A DNA stretch of 15,474 bases from JAAZPT01 sp034180455 (GCA_034180455.1 JAXFOG010000022.1:1-15474); one strand, 5' to 3'. Counted from the stretch's first letter, positions 1-7,977 are shown. Made by a program: numbers and translations. Notes: generated from the sequence alone by a model not told the origin.

Positions 1-407
1 TTGATGTTGGGTTGGGATATCTTAAGCTTGGACAAAGCTCCCCCACTCTAAGTGGTGGTGAGGCTCAAAGAGTAAAGCTAGCGACTGAGTTAAGCAAAAA
101 GCCTACTGGTAAAACCATTTACTTGCTTGATGAGCCTACAACAGGTTTACATTCAGCTGATGTAAAAAGGCTTATAAGTGTATTACAGAATCTTGTAAAA
201 GCAAATAATAGCATGATAGTGATTGAGCACAATCTAGATGTAATTAAATCAGCAGACTACCTAATAGATATGGGACCAGAGGGTGGAGACCTAGGAGGAA
301 CAATTGTTGCCACTGGCACGCCTGAAGAGATAGCTAATAATAAATCAAGCTATACGGGACAATATCTAAATAAAATATTGTATGGAGAAAAAAACGATGG
401 ATGTTAA
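1..407 (+). CDS. uvrA: Excinuclease ABC subunit A, C-terminal end (partial)
   Basis: This is the last ~134 codons of UvrA, the damage-recognition ATPase of the UvrABC nucleotide excision repair complex. The reading frame is open from the window edge (first full codon at base 3) and begins within the conserved DVGLGYLKLGQ stretch, so the true start lies upstream. Visible elements of the second ABC ATPase domain are the signature LSGGEAQRVKLATEL (from about base 48), Walker B with its catalytic glutamate in IYLLDEPTTGLH, and the H-loop histidine in VIEHNLDVIKSADYLIDMGPEGG. The GG-rich segment after the H-loop and the ATGTPEEIA sequence are typical of UvrA C termini and distinguish it from ordinary transporters. 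It ends at a TAA (405-407) that overlaps the start of the downstream peptidase gene, so the two are probably co-transcribed. Identification is secure. Confidence 0.97.
   Translation, partial: DVGLGYLKLGQSSPTLSGGEAQRVKLATELSKKPTGKTIYLLDEPTTGLHSADVKRLISVLQNLVKANNSMIVIEHNLDVIKSADYLIDMGPEGGDLGGTIVATGTPEEIANNKSSYTGQYLNKILYGEKNDGC
384..387 (+). promoter_or_regulatory. Ribosome binding site for the M42 peptidase
   Basis: GGAG inside the end of uvrA, 9 nt before ATG 397. It decides between ATG 397 and the upstream in-frame ATG 382, which the motif itself overlaps and therefore cannot serve. Confidence 0.6.
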
Positions 408-1425
408 TTACTTAAAAGAAACTCTTAAAAAGCTACTGTCTATTCATAGTCCCCTAGGTTACTATGAAGAAATCATTCCATTTATGGAACAAGAACTCGA
501 AGAAATCGGTTATGAGAGCAGAAAAATAAACAGAGGTGGCTTGCTGGTAACTTTTGGTGAAGGAAGGCATGTAGCTGTAAGTTGCCATCTTGATGAAATT
601 GGTTTAAGCGTAAGGAAAATCAAAGATGATGGCAGAATGACTCTATGCCCCATAGGTGGCATATATGCAAAAACTCTAAATGAAAGCGAAGGCGAAGTTG
701 TTACCCTTGATGGTAAAAAATATTCTGCCACAGTAAGACACGAATATCCATCTGTACACATATCAGAGCGAGATGAATACAGTGTAGTATTAGATCTATA
801 TAAGAATATGGAGCTAATTCTGGATGAGCTTGTATATTGCAAAGAAGATGTAGAAAAGTTAGGAATTAATCCAGGTGATTTTGTACTGCTTGATCCAAGA
901 ACAAGATTTCTAGATAATGGCTTCATAAAGAGTCGTTTTATAGACGATAAAGCTGGAGTAGCGTGTGTGCTTACAGCTTTGAAAGAAATAAACGAAAAGA
1001 AACTAAAAATAAATAAGAAAATTACAATTCACTTTTCAGTATATGAAGAAAACGGCACAGGTGGAGCTAGTGGGATACCTTATGATATAGAGGAAATGCT
1101 GGCTGTGGATATTGGGTGCGTCGCAAAAGATTCAACTGCAGAGGAAACAAAAGTATCTATAATTTCTCAAGATTCACGTAGTCCATACTCTAGAACTATG
1201 ATACAGAAGCTAAAGAAGCTTGCTGATAAAGATAACATAGACTATACCATCGATGTAAACTATCCTCATTATGGCAGCGATACTTCTCCAGCTATTGCTT
1301 CAGGACATGACATACAGTTTGGCCTAATTGGTCCTGGTACATTTGCATCTCATGGCTTTGAACGAACACATATAAAGGCATTAGAAAACACTTATAAACT
1401 GCTACTGGCATATTTAACTGAATAA
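397..1425 (+). CDS. M42 family metallopeptidase (glutamyl/leucyl aminopeptidase type)
   Basis: A 342-residue cytosolic di-metal aminopeptidase of family M42, members of which trim N-terminal residues from peptides and form large tetrahedral (TET) complexes. Candidate metal ligands and catalytic residues sit in the expected order: H64 in CHLDEIG, D183 in FIDDKAG, the E217-E218 pair in YEENGTGG, D238 in AVDIG, and H319 in ASHGFE near the C terminus. Length matches the family (about 340-360). I place the start at ATG 397 because GGAG at 384-387 lies 9 nt upstream. An in-frame ATG at 382 would add five residues (MEKKT) but has no good ribosome binding site. The start overlaps the uvrA stop by 11 nt, suggesting coupled translation. 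The natural substrate cannot be read from sequence, and some M42 proteins were earlier annotated as endoglucanases. No signal peptide is seen. Confidence 0.92.
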   Translation: MDVNYLKETLKKLLSIHSPLGYYEEIIPFMEQELEEIGYESRKINRGGLLVTFGEGRHVAVSCHLDEIGLSVRKIKDDGRMTLCPIGGIYAKTLNESEGEVVTLDGKKYSATVRHEYPSVHISERDEYSVVLDLYKNMELILDELVYCKEDVEKLGINPGDFVLLDPRTRFLDNGFIKSRFIDDKAGVACVLTALKEINEKKLKINKKITIHFSVYEENGTGGASGIPYDIEEMLAVDIGCVAKDSTAEETKVSIISQDSRSPYSRTMIQKLKKLADKDNIDYTIDVNYPHYGSDTSPAIASGHDIQFGLIGPGTFASHGFERTHIKALENTYKLLLAYLTE

Positions 1426-1467
1426 AGAAGCTGTCCTATATAGGACAGCTTCTTTATTTATTTTTTT
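1421..1467. terminator. Bidirectional intrinsic terminator between convergent genes
   Basis: Bases 1421-1438 and 1441-1458 are perfect inverted repeats, and the central TA (1439-1440) is self-complementary, giving one uninterrupted 38-bp palindrome. On the + strand the hairpin is followed by a T-tract at 1461-1467, a classic intrinsic terminator for uvrA-M42. On the minus strand the same hairpin lies at the stop codon of the last sugar-cassette gene, with a T-rich descending arm but a weaker trailing T-run. The palindrome includes the TAA of the + gene (1423-1425) and touches the TAA of the minus gene (1458-1460). Confidence 0.9.
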
Positions 1468-2597
1468 CTCCAAACAAATCTATTCACTATATTTGTATAG
1501 CTTTGAATGATTTTTACTATCTTGTTGCTTACATTTTCTTCAGCATAATCTGGAACTAAGCTTCCAATATCATTATTGGTATTCATATCCACTGCAAGTT
1601 CAGTCGCTTGCAATACCTCATTTCCAGTAATCCCTGCGATAATAAAGTTTCCCTTGTCCAAAGCTTCGGGGCGCTCTGTTGAAGTTCTAATACATATTGC
1701 AGGAAAAGGTCTACCTATTGACTGGAAGAAGCTACTTTCTTCAGGAAGAGTTCCTGAATCTGATACAACTGCAAAAGCATTCATCTGGAGATTATTATAA
1801 TCATAAAATCCCATTGGCTTTAGCTGTCTAACACGATTATCAAATTTAAAATTGCGTCTGTCTATATATTTTGCACTTCTCGGATGGCATGAGTAAATGA
1901 TAGGCATATCATACTTTTGAGCTAAAGAATTTATAGCATTCATCAGTGAGAAAAAATTTTCTTCACTATCAATGTTTTCTTCTCTATGTGCAGATAGTAG
2001 AATATATTTTTTAGGTTTAATATTAAGTCTATCTAAAATATCCGATGATAAAATATTATCTAAATTTGCTCTCAATACCTCTGCCATAGGAGAACCACAT
2101 ACATAAGTGCGCTCTTTTGGTCTGCCTTCTGCAATTAGATATCTTCTAGCATGTTCACTATAACAAATATTTACATCTGAGATATGATCTACTATACGTC
2201 TGTTGCTTTCTTCAGGAAGACATTCATCAAAGCATCTATTGCCTGCTTCCATGTGAAATATTGGAATATGTAATCTCTTTGCAGATATTGCAGACAGACA
2301 AGAATTGGTATCTCCTAATATAAGCAAAGCATCGGGAGATATTTCTGTAAGAATTTTATAGCTTTTTGAAATTATGTTCCCAAGTGTTTCACCTAAGTTA
2401 TCTCCAACAACACCCAAATAATAATCCGGCTTACGAAGTCCAAGTTCCTTAAAGAACACTTGATTTAGCTCATAGTCATAGTTTTGCCCAGTATGAACAA
2501 GTATATGATCAAAATATAAATCTAGTTTTTTTATAACTTCTGATAGTCGTATTATTTCAGGTCTTGTTCCAACTATGGTCATAACCCTAAGTTTCAT
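1458..2597 (-). CDS. capG: UDP-GlcNAc 2-epimerase family protein, CapG/FnlC type
   Basis: A 379-residue non-hydrolysing UDP-sugar 2-epimerase of the WecB/CapG fold. In the CapEFG pathway this enzyme inverts C2 of UDP-N-acetyl-L-talosamine-type intermediates to give UDP-N-acetyl-L-fucosamine. Conserved features are TIVGTRPEIIRLS at the N terminus, D96 in LILGDTNS, E117 in FHMEAGNR, E130 in LPEESNRRIVDH, and H204 in SAHREENID, matching the acidic and histidine residues known to be essential in WecB. Because capE and capF lie immediately upstream, the CapG role is preferred over WecB (ManNAc synthesis). The start is ATG 2597, with AGAGG 6 nt upstream and only one base after the capF stop; an upstream in-frame start at 2648 would run 17 codons into capF and lacks support. 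It is the last gene of the cassette and ends in the bidirectional terminator. Confidence 0.9.
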   Translation of the reverse strand: MKLRVMTIVGTRPEIIRLSEVIKKLDLYFDHILVHTGQNYDYELNQVFFKELGLRKPDYYLGVVGDNLGETLGNIISKSYKILTEISPDALLILGDTNSCLSAISAKRLHIPIFHMEAGNRCFDECLPEESNRRIVDHISDVNICYSEHARRYLIAEGRPKERTYVCGSPMAEVLRANLDNILSSDILDRLNIKPKKYILLSAHREENIDSEENFFSLMNAINSLAQKYDMPIIYSCHPRSAKYIDRRNFKFDNRVRQLKPMGFYDYNNLQMNAFAVVSDSGTLPEESSFFQSIGRPFPAICIRTSTERPEALDKGNFIIAGITGNEVLQATELAVDMNTNNDIGSLVPDYAEENVSNKIVKIIQSYTNIVNRFVWRKK

Positions 2598-2598
2598 A

Positions 2599-3741
2599 TT
2601 ATACCTCTTCAAAATATGTATCAGGCTTATTCTTGTCAAAGCATTCATTCGCCCACATAAATGTTACCATATCGCTTTGTCCTAGATTCTCAATATTATG
2701 TGTATATCCAACAGGAATATCAACTACTTCAAGATTTTCTCCAGAAACAAAGTATTCTTTAATTTGATTTTCACCAATTTTTCTAAATCGTATTACACCA
2801 TTACCACTCACAACCAAGAATTTTTCATTCTTGGTATGATGCCAATGATTTCCCTTTACTACTCCTGGTTTTATTATATTTACACTAAATTGACCATTTT
2901 GAGCTGTTCTAATAATTTCTGTAAAGCTACCTCTATTATCAGAATGCATTGTAAGAGGATAAGAAAAATTATCTTCATCCAAGAATGAAAGATATGTAGA
3001 ATAGAGCTGTTTAATAAGTATATTGCTCATATCAGGAACATTTAAATTGCTTCTCATTGCTTTAAAGCTAGAAATTATATCTACAATTTCACCAAGGTAA
3101 GCTTTTGTAGTATTTTTCACATAGCAATAGATGCCATTTTTATTTGCAATTCCAAGTATTGCTTGTATCAATTCCTCAACAAGATCATCAATATAAACAA
3201 GATTAAGCTCTGTATCTCTGTTGTTGACTATAATTGGTATATCGCGTGAAATATTGTAGCAGAATGTTGCTATTGCACTATTATAATTTGGTCTTGACCA
3301 TTTTCCAAATACATTTGGCAAGCGATAAACATAAGCTTTAGCCTTTGTGTGTTTCTCGTAGTCAAAAAGCAATTCTTCCATTTGCTTTTTGCTGTTTCCA
3401 TATGGATTATCAAGTTCTGCCTGAGTAGAACTAGTTGCTATAATATTTGGATAATTTCCAAACTTATATAGCAAGTCTACAATATGTTTTGTAAAATCGT
3501 AATTTCCAATTGTAAATTCACTGTTATCTTTTGGTCTATTTACTCCGGCTAAATGTACTATAACATCACAGTCCTTGCAATATTCGAATAGCTCTTCATC
3601 TGTGCTATTTTTATCAAAGCAAAAAAGTTTTAATTCTTTGTCTGAGAGTTTATGAATTCTTTTGCCAGAAACAATGTTATTTAACTCGCTAACAAGATTT
3701 TTACCAATAAAACCATTTGAACCGGTGATTAGTATATTCAC
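2599..3741 (-). CDS. capF: Bifunctional SDR reductase/cupin CapF (UDP-L-FucNAc pathway)
   Basis: A 380-residue two-domain protein. The N-terminal part is an extended short-chain dehydrogenase with the nucleotide-binding motif TGSNGFIG (residues 6-13) and the catalytic Y114-x3-K118 in PYGNSKKQ. From about residue 255 a cupin follows, with likely zinc ligands in GNHWHHTKNEKF (H299, H301, E306) and H348 in VGYTHNIENLG. This SDR-cupin fusion is diagnostic of CapF (FnlB/WbjC), which processes the product of CapE: the cupin catalyses an epimerisation and the SDR domain an NADPH-dependent reduction at C4. The start is GTG at 3741, with GGGAG upstream; it shares one base with the capE TAG stop (TAGTG), so translation is probably coupled. 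The stop is one base before the capG ATG. Length agrees with the ~370-residue family. Confidence 0.93.
   Translation of the reverse strand: MNILITGSNGFIGKNLVSELNNIVSGKRIHKLSDKELKLFCFDKNSTDEELFEYCKDCDVIVHLAGVNRPKDNSEFTIGNYDFTKHIVDLLYKFGNYPNIIATSSTQAELDNPYGNSKKQMEELLFDYEKHTKAKAYVYRLPNVFGKWSRPNYNSAIATFCYNISRDIPIIVNNRDTELNLVYIDDLVEELIQAILGIANKNGIYCYVKNTTKAYLGEIVDIISSFKAMRSNLNVPDMSNILIKQLYSTYLSFLDEDNFSYPLTMHSDNRGSFTEIIRTAQNGQFSVNIIKPGVVKGNHWHHTKNEKFLVVSGNGVIRFRKIGENQIKEYFVSGENLEVVDIPVGYTHNIENLGQSDMVTFMWANECFDKNKPDTYFEEV
2604..2608 (-). promoter_or_regulatory. Ribosome binding site deciding the capG start
   Basis: AGAGG on the minus strand, 6 nt before ATG 2597 and within the last codons of capF. 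It favours the short capG protein over the longer reading frame opening at 2648. Confidence 0.6.
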
Positions 3742-4787
3742 TATCTATTCTCCCAAGTTCTAAGTTCATCTTGAACAAACTCAAGGCTCAATAAGATTTC
3801 TTTTATCTCTTCTTTATTAAGAATTCTAGTGTTCTTACTATTAAATTCCTCAACTGAAGCACGATATGAATCACCATCTATAAAATATTTATCATAGTTA
3901 AGGTCTCTATTGTCACAAGGTACTCTGTAAAAATCACCCATATCTATTGCTTTTGCGCTCTCCTCATTGGTAAGAAGGGTTTCATACATTTTTTCACCAT
4001 GTCTTATGCCTATAATCTTTATCTCATTTTTAGAGTTGAAGATTTCAAGCACCGCAAGAGCTAGGTCTTCTATGGTGCATGCTGGAGATTTTTTTACAAG
4101 AATATCGCCAGTATTTGCATTTTCAAATGCGAACAGTACCAAGTCTATTGCTTCATCAATGCTCATAATGAATCTAGTCATAGACTTTTGAGTAACAGTA
4201 ATGTCTTTGCCTGCCTTGATCTGCTCAATCCATAAAGGTATTACGCTTCCTCTTGAGCACATTACATTACCATAACGAGTACATGATATTTTTGTTTGGC
4301 TTTGAGGAACAGTTCTGCTCTTTGCTATAATAACCTTTTCCATCATTGATTTGCTTGTTCCCATTGCATTCACTGGATATGCTGCTTTATCAGTACTTAG
4401 GCATACAATGTTTTTAACGCCATATTTTATAGCAGAATTAAGCATGTTTTCTGTACCAAGCACATTGGTTTTTACTGCCTCTATTGGGAAAAATTCGCAA
4501 GATGGTACTTGTTTCAAAGCAGCAGCATGAAATATAAAATCTACATCATGCATTGCATTATCAATAGAAACTGCATCCCTTACATCGCCTATAAAAAATT
4601 TTAGCTTTTCTACTTCATTTGGATACTGTGCCTGATAAAAGTGACGCATATCGTCTTGTTTTTTTTCATCTCTTGAAAAAATTCTTATTTCTGCAATATC
4701 GGTATCAAGAAATTTATTAAGTACAGCATTTCCGAAGGTACCTGTGCCTCCAGTAATCATAAGCACTTTATCAGTGAATATTGACAT
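3741..4787 (-). CDS. capE: UDP-GlcNAc 4,6-dehydratase/5-epimerase CapE
   Basis: A 348-residue soluble dehydratase of the FlaA1/CapE (polysaccharide biosynthesis, SDR) family, catalysing the first step from UDP-GlcNAc towards UDP-L-FucNAc. The NAD(P)-binding motif TGGTGTFGNAV starts at residue 12. The active-site region is STDKAAYP (131-138) followed by M142-x3-K146 (MGTSK), where most SDR enzymes have Tyr-x3-Lys; the MxxxK form is typical of CapE-type dehydratases and separates it from FlaA1/PseB. Other landmarks are HAAALKQVPSCEFFPIEAVKTNV and RYGNVMCSRGSVIPLW. It lacks the N-terminal membrane domain of WbpM-like relatives. The start is ATG 4787, with AGGAG 5 nt upstream; a longer reading frame to 4880 only reads back into the aminotransferase gene. 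The neighbours capF and capG complete the known three-enzyme route. Confidence 0.93.
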   Translation of the reverse strand: MSIFTDKVLMITGGTGTFGNAVLNKFLDTDIAEIRIFSRDEKKQDDMRHFYQAQYPNEVEKLKFFIGDVRDAVSIDNAMHDVDFIFHAAALKQVPSCEFFPIEAVKTNVLGTENMLNSAIKYGVKNIVCLSTDKAAYPVNAMGTSKSMMEKVIIAKSRTVPQSQTKISCTRYGNVMCSRGSVIPLWIEQIKAGKDITVTQKSMTRFIMSIDEAIDLVLFAFENANTGDILVKKSPACTIEDLALAVLEIFNSKNEIKIIGIRHGEKMYETLLTNEESAKAIDMGDFYRVPCDNRDLNYDKYFIDGDSYRASVEEFNSKNTRILNKEEIKEILLSLEFVQDELRTWENR

Positions 4788-4792
4788 ATTTT

Positions 4793-4797
4793 CTCCT
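4793..4797 (-). promoter_or_regulatory. Ribosome binding site deciding the capE start
   Basis: AGGAG on the minus strand, 5 nt before ATG 4787. It overlaps the TAG stop of the aminotransferase (4796-4798) and rules in the MSIFTDK start. Confidence 0.6.
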
Positions 4798-5926
4798 ATC
4801 CTATGAATTCTTTTATTGAATCTATAACTAAATTTTGATCTTCTGGATTTAAATATGGATGCATTGGCAAAGACAAGCATGTCTGAACTACTTCATCAGT
4901 ATTTGGGAAAAATCCTGAGTTACAATTAGAATTTACAACAGCAGTTTGGCTATGCATTCCCCTAGGATAATAAATCATTGTAGGAATTCCTTTGCTATGC
5001 AAGTATTCTTTTAGGCCATCTCTTTGTGATCTATCTTTTAATCTAATAGTATATTGAGCCCACGAGCTATAAAATCCATCTGGAATAGTTGGTGTAGCAA
5101 CAATTGAAGAAAGATGATCTGTATAAATCTTTGCAACATCATTTACAGCTTTAAGCTCATAATCTTTAAATGCCTTGAGCTTTACGCGCAATACTGCTGC
5201 CTGTAAACTATCAAGCCTACTATTAATTCCTATGCTTCTATTGTCATATTTATCTTCTTTTGATCTGCCCTGCATTCTTATAGATCGAAGATTATCTGCC
5301 CACTCATCATTGTTTGTAAATATTGCTCCACCATCACCATAGCAACCAAGAGGCTTTGCTGGAAAAAAAGATATAGTTCCAATATCTGCAAACGAACAAG
5401 CCTTTTTGCCATTTATGCTAGAGCCAAATCCTTGAGCTCCATCTTCAATGATTAAAAGATTATATTTTTTAGCAATAGCTTGTATCTTGGGATAATCTGC
5501 GCAAAGTCCAAAAAGATCCACTGTAATAATTGCTTTAGGGTTTAGTTTGCCCTCTTTTTTTGTGTTTATAATAGCAGTTTCAAGTGCTTCAGGGGAAATA
5601 TTAAATGTATCTTTTTCAATATCAACAAGCACTGGTGTTGCACCACGCAACATTGCGCAGTTTATAGTTGCAAAATATGTAAAATCAGGAGCAAACACTG
5701 CATCTCCTGCTCCGATTGAGAAGTTCATAATGCTTAAAACAAGTGCATCAGTTCCATTTGCACAACTTATGCAATGCTTTACACCCACATAATCTGCAAG
5801 CTCTTGTTCTAACGCCATTACGTCGCTACCAAGTATAAACTGTCCTTCGTTTAAGCAATTACTGATAGCTTTATCAATATCTGTTTTTAATACTCTATAC
5901 TGCTCTTTTAAATCTCTAAAATTCAT
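4796..5926 (-). CDS. DegT/DnrJ/EryC1/StrS aminotransferase, WbpE-like
   Basis: A 376-residue PLP-dependent sugar aminotransferase of the DegT (ArnB/WbpE) family, which transfers an amino group, usually from glutamate, to a keto-sugar nucleotide. The Schiff-base lysine is K191 in SFFPAKPLGCYGDGGA. D162 of IIEDGAQGFG should contact the PLP nitrogen, and CANGTDAL (55-62) is the phosphate-binding region. N-terminal FRDLKEQY and INSRLDSLQAAVL are typical. The gene directly upstream is a WbpD-like N-acetyltransferase, the partner WbpE has in 2,3-diacetamido-uronic acid synthesis, so a 3-amino transfer is the best guess. The substrate is not certain, because the preceding oxidation enzymes (WbpA, WbpB) are not in the window. 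Start ATG 5926 overlaps the upstream stop as ATGA, with GAGG 7 nt before it. Confidence 0.9.
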   Translation of the reverse strand: MNFRDLKEQYRVLKTDIDKAISNCLNEGQFILGSDVMALEQELADYVGVKHCISCANGTDALVLSIMNFSIGAGDAVFAPDFTYFATINCAMLRGATPVLVDIEKDTFNISPEALETAIINTKKEGKLNPKAIITVDLFGLCADYPKIQAIAKKYNLLIIEDGAQGFGSSINGKKACSFADIGTISFFPAKPLGCYGDGGAIFTNNDEWADNLRSIRMQGRSKEDKYDNRSIGINSRLDSLQAAVLRVKLKAFKDYELKAVNDVAKIYTDHLSSIVATPTIPDGFYSSWAQYTIRLKDRSQRDGLKEYLHSKGIPTMIYYPRGMHSQTAVVNSNCNSGFFPNTDEVVQTCLSLPMHPYLNPEDQNLVIDSIKEFIG

Positions 5927-6480
5927 TTAATTTCCTCTAGACCTGTATCGGTTTTTTTATACTTTCTGCCACATTTGCAACATAGGTCTTTCTCTAACTT
6001 TTCTCCACATTCACATATCCATGCATAATGTCTAGCAGGAACTCCTATAACTATGGAATAATCCTTTACATCAGACGTAACAACACTTCCAGCGGCAACA
6101 AATGCCCATTTCCCAATAGTGTTTCCACATACTATTGTAGCGTTTGCTCCCAATGAGGCTCCCTCTTTTACAGTTGTGCTTATATATTTACCACCCTTAG
6201 AATATGGAGCTCTAGGATTAAGGTCATTTGTAAATACAACAGAGGGGCCACAGAAAACTTTATCATGAATATTCACACCTGAGTATACGCTAACATTGTT
6301 TTGAATCTTTACATTGTTGCCTATATGTACATTTACACCAATGTATGTATTCTGACCAAGGCTACTATTTGATCCTATTTCAGCACCACTTGATACATGG
6401 CTAAAATGCCATATTTTAGTGTTGTCGCCTATTTTCACATTGTCATCTATGACACTGCTCTCATGTACAAAGTAAGCCAT
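5923..6480 (-). CDS. Left-handed beta-helix sugar N-acetyltransferase, WbpD/WlbB-like
   Basis: A 185-residue acyltransferase with hexapeptide repeats forming a left-handed beta-helix from about residue 8 to 75 (for example VKIGDN, AEIGSN, TYIGVN, VHIGNN) and again around 103-146 (VKEGASLGANATIVCGNTIGK). The intervening loop FTNDLNPRAPYSKGG is characteristic of the WbpD/WlbB group, which acetylates the 3-amino group of UDP-2-acetamido-3-amino-uronic acid using acetyl-CoA. The C terminus carries a small putative zinc ribbon, with C156 and C158 in ICECG and C167, C168 and C170 in CCKCGRKY, as in several relatives. The start ATG 6480 abuts the upstream TAA directly, with a GGGGG ribosome binding site 5 nt before it; the stop overlaps the aminotransferase start by 4 nt. 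Related enzymes act on other 3-amino sugars (FdtC/QdtC), so the acceptor remains inferred. Confidence 0.88.
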   Translation of the reverse strand: MAYFVHESSVIDDNVKIGDNTKIWHFSHVSSGAEIGSNSSLGQNTYIGVNVHIGNNVKIQNNVSVYSGVNIHDKVFCGPSVVFTNDLNPRAPYSKGGKYISTTVKEGASLGANATIVCGNTIGKWAFVAAGSVVTSDVKDYSIVIGVPARHYAWICECGEKLEKDLCCKCGRKYKKTDTGLEEIK

Positions 6481-7977
6481 TTATTCCCCCAAGGTCTTTA
6501 AAATCATGTAGCTTGCAGTAAGTGTTCTGAGCTTTGCAAGTGTGTCTCCCGAAAAATTATTTTCTAGCAATTGCGTGTTATAATTTAAACTTTCAAGACT
6601 CTCTATATCATTGTTAAAAGTACTGACAATATAGTTTTTGATAGTATTATTTGTAATATACCAGTAATCCATAGGATTCATGCTATATTTATCTTTCTTT
6701 AGTATTTTCAATTTGGCATAGTTATAGACTCTACTAATAAAGCTCCTTTTATTGCCAATTTTGCCTTTAAACATAGTGGTATCGTAAGAATTATACATAA
6801 ATTCGTTGAATATTTCAACATAGAGTGCTCTACGTTGCTTTATCTCAAATGGCAATCTCATAACATATGTGAAAAAATCTTCATATAAAAATGGAGAAAA
6901 ATAATCTGAATATTTTGCTGCAGTTAATACAGAATTTTGACATTGCCTAATATCATCCAAGTTGACCATATAACTTTTCTTGGGAAAATCACTATATGGT
7001 TCTTCGTACTCCACTTTGAGGATATCTCCAAGTATCTCTCCTCCACCTATGCCCATGTATATAAGTCCAGAGTTTGACGTGTCTACCATTTGCAAGCAAT
7101 TATACATGCCTGTACTGCCACAATAATACATTTGCCCTTCATTTTGAGAAATAAGTTGATCTCTATCTAGTATAAACTCAGCATTATCTAATGGATAAAA
7201 TATATTTTTGACTTCATAATCTTTTGCTATTTGCTTTGAAATAATCTCATCCATAGAATTGCTTTGAGCATATGTGTATGTCACGATATTTTTGACGTTA
7301 TTCTGTATAAGCTGCAAGAATACTGCTCTTGTATCCATTCCACCACTAAGGCTTGCAATATGGTCTCTCTTAAATTTTTCGTTTTTCTTTATAGTAAGTT
7401 TAACCCCATCTTGAAATAATTTATATGCTGCGTCTCTTGCTTCATTCATGCTTATTGTAGCTATTGGTTTAGGGTAATCTATTTTATTAACATTAAACAC
7501 ATCATTGATACAGATATATTCAAATGCTCTTAAAAATTTTATTTCTTTAGCATATGTTCTATTATCTGTGAACGAACCCTTAACAAGCATATCTTTTACG
7601 CCATCATCATCAATTGATAATTTAATACCTTCAGCTTTTAATTCAGATAAAATATCAAAATATGAGGTAGAACATAAGGTTAAATTATCTGCACTAAAAT
7701 AATAAATATATTTTTTGCTTAAAAGATCATTATAAATGCTTATGTTTTTACTAGACTTATTGTATTTGATGGCAACAAAACTACCCTTGTATTTATTTAT
7801 AAACTCATCATATTTTAAATTTAATATGCTATCATAATTAGGTGTCTCACCTAAATAATAGCCTTCTGAAATCACAGTAAAGTTTTCTGTATCATAAATA
7901 AAATTATCATCTTCAAAATGAATATATTTTGGATTGTGCTTTAATTCTACATTCCCGTTTTTTATTTTCAAAAACAT
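6481..7977 (-). CDS. Asparagine-synthase-like protein lacking the glutaminase cysteine
   Basis: A 498-residue protein with the two-domain plan of class II amidotransferases. Residues 1-150 resemble a degenerate Ntn-type glutaminase domain (KGSFVAIKYNKSSKNISIYNDL followed by YYFSADN, the counterpart of the GDFAFAIWD...YY region), but the sequence opens with MFLK, so the Cys2 nucleophile needed for glutamine hydrolysis is absent. The synthetase domain is recognisable from the ATP-pyrophosphatase loop SLSGGMDTRA (209-218, Asp215; usual form SGGxDS) and GIGGGEILGD (309-318), the equivalent of GDGxDELFGG. It should therefore bind ATP and adenylate a carboxylate, but the nitrogen donor or acceptor is unknown. 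Homologues in O-antigen clusters amidate uronic acids (WbpS, WbmE), which suits the WbpD/WbpE-like genes just downstream. It opens the cassette; start ATG 7977 has AGGTGA 6 nt upstream. The protein is notably rich in Asn, Lys, Ile and Tyr. Confidence 0.82.
   Translation of the reverse strand: MFLKIKNGNVELKHNPKYIHFEDDNFIYDTENFTVISEGYYLGETPNYDSILNLKYDEFINKYKGSFVAIKYNKSSKNISIYNDLLSKKYIYYFSADNLTLCSTSYFDILSELKAEGIKLSIDDDGVKDMLVKGSFTDNRTYAKEIKFLRAFEYICINDVFNVNKIDYPKPIATISMNEARDAAYKLFQDGVKLTIKKNEKFKRDHIASLSGGMDTRAVFLQLIQNNVKNIVTYTYAQSNSMDEIISKQIAKDYEVKNIFYPLDNAEFILDRDQLISQNEGQMYYCGSTGMYNCLQMVDTSNSGLIYMGIGGGEILGDILKVEYEEPYSDFPKKSYMVNLDDIRQCQNSVLTAAKYSDYFSPFLYEDFFTYVMRLPFEIKQRRALYVEIFNEFMYNSYDTTMFKGKIGNKRSFISRVYNYAKLKILKKDKYSMNPMDYWYITNNTIKNYIVSTFNNDIESLESLNYNTQLLENNFSGDTLAKLRTLTASYMILKTLGE

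Noticed and set aside
510..926. 138-codon open frame on the minus strand inside the M42 peptidase gene
   Set aside because: It is antisense to a well-conserved peptidase, its translation is Ser-rich with no recognisable domain, and it is best explained as a shadow frame.
4788..4880. Longer capE start giving a 31-residue N-terminal extension
   Set aside because: The extension simply reads the end of the aminotransferase gene in another frame, while a good ribosome binding site sits 5 nt before ATG 4787.
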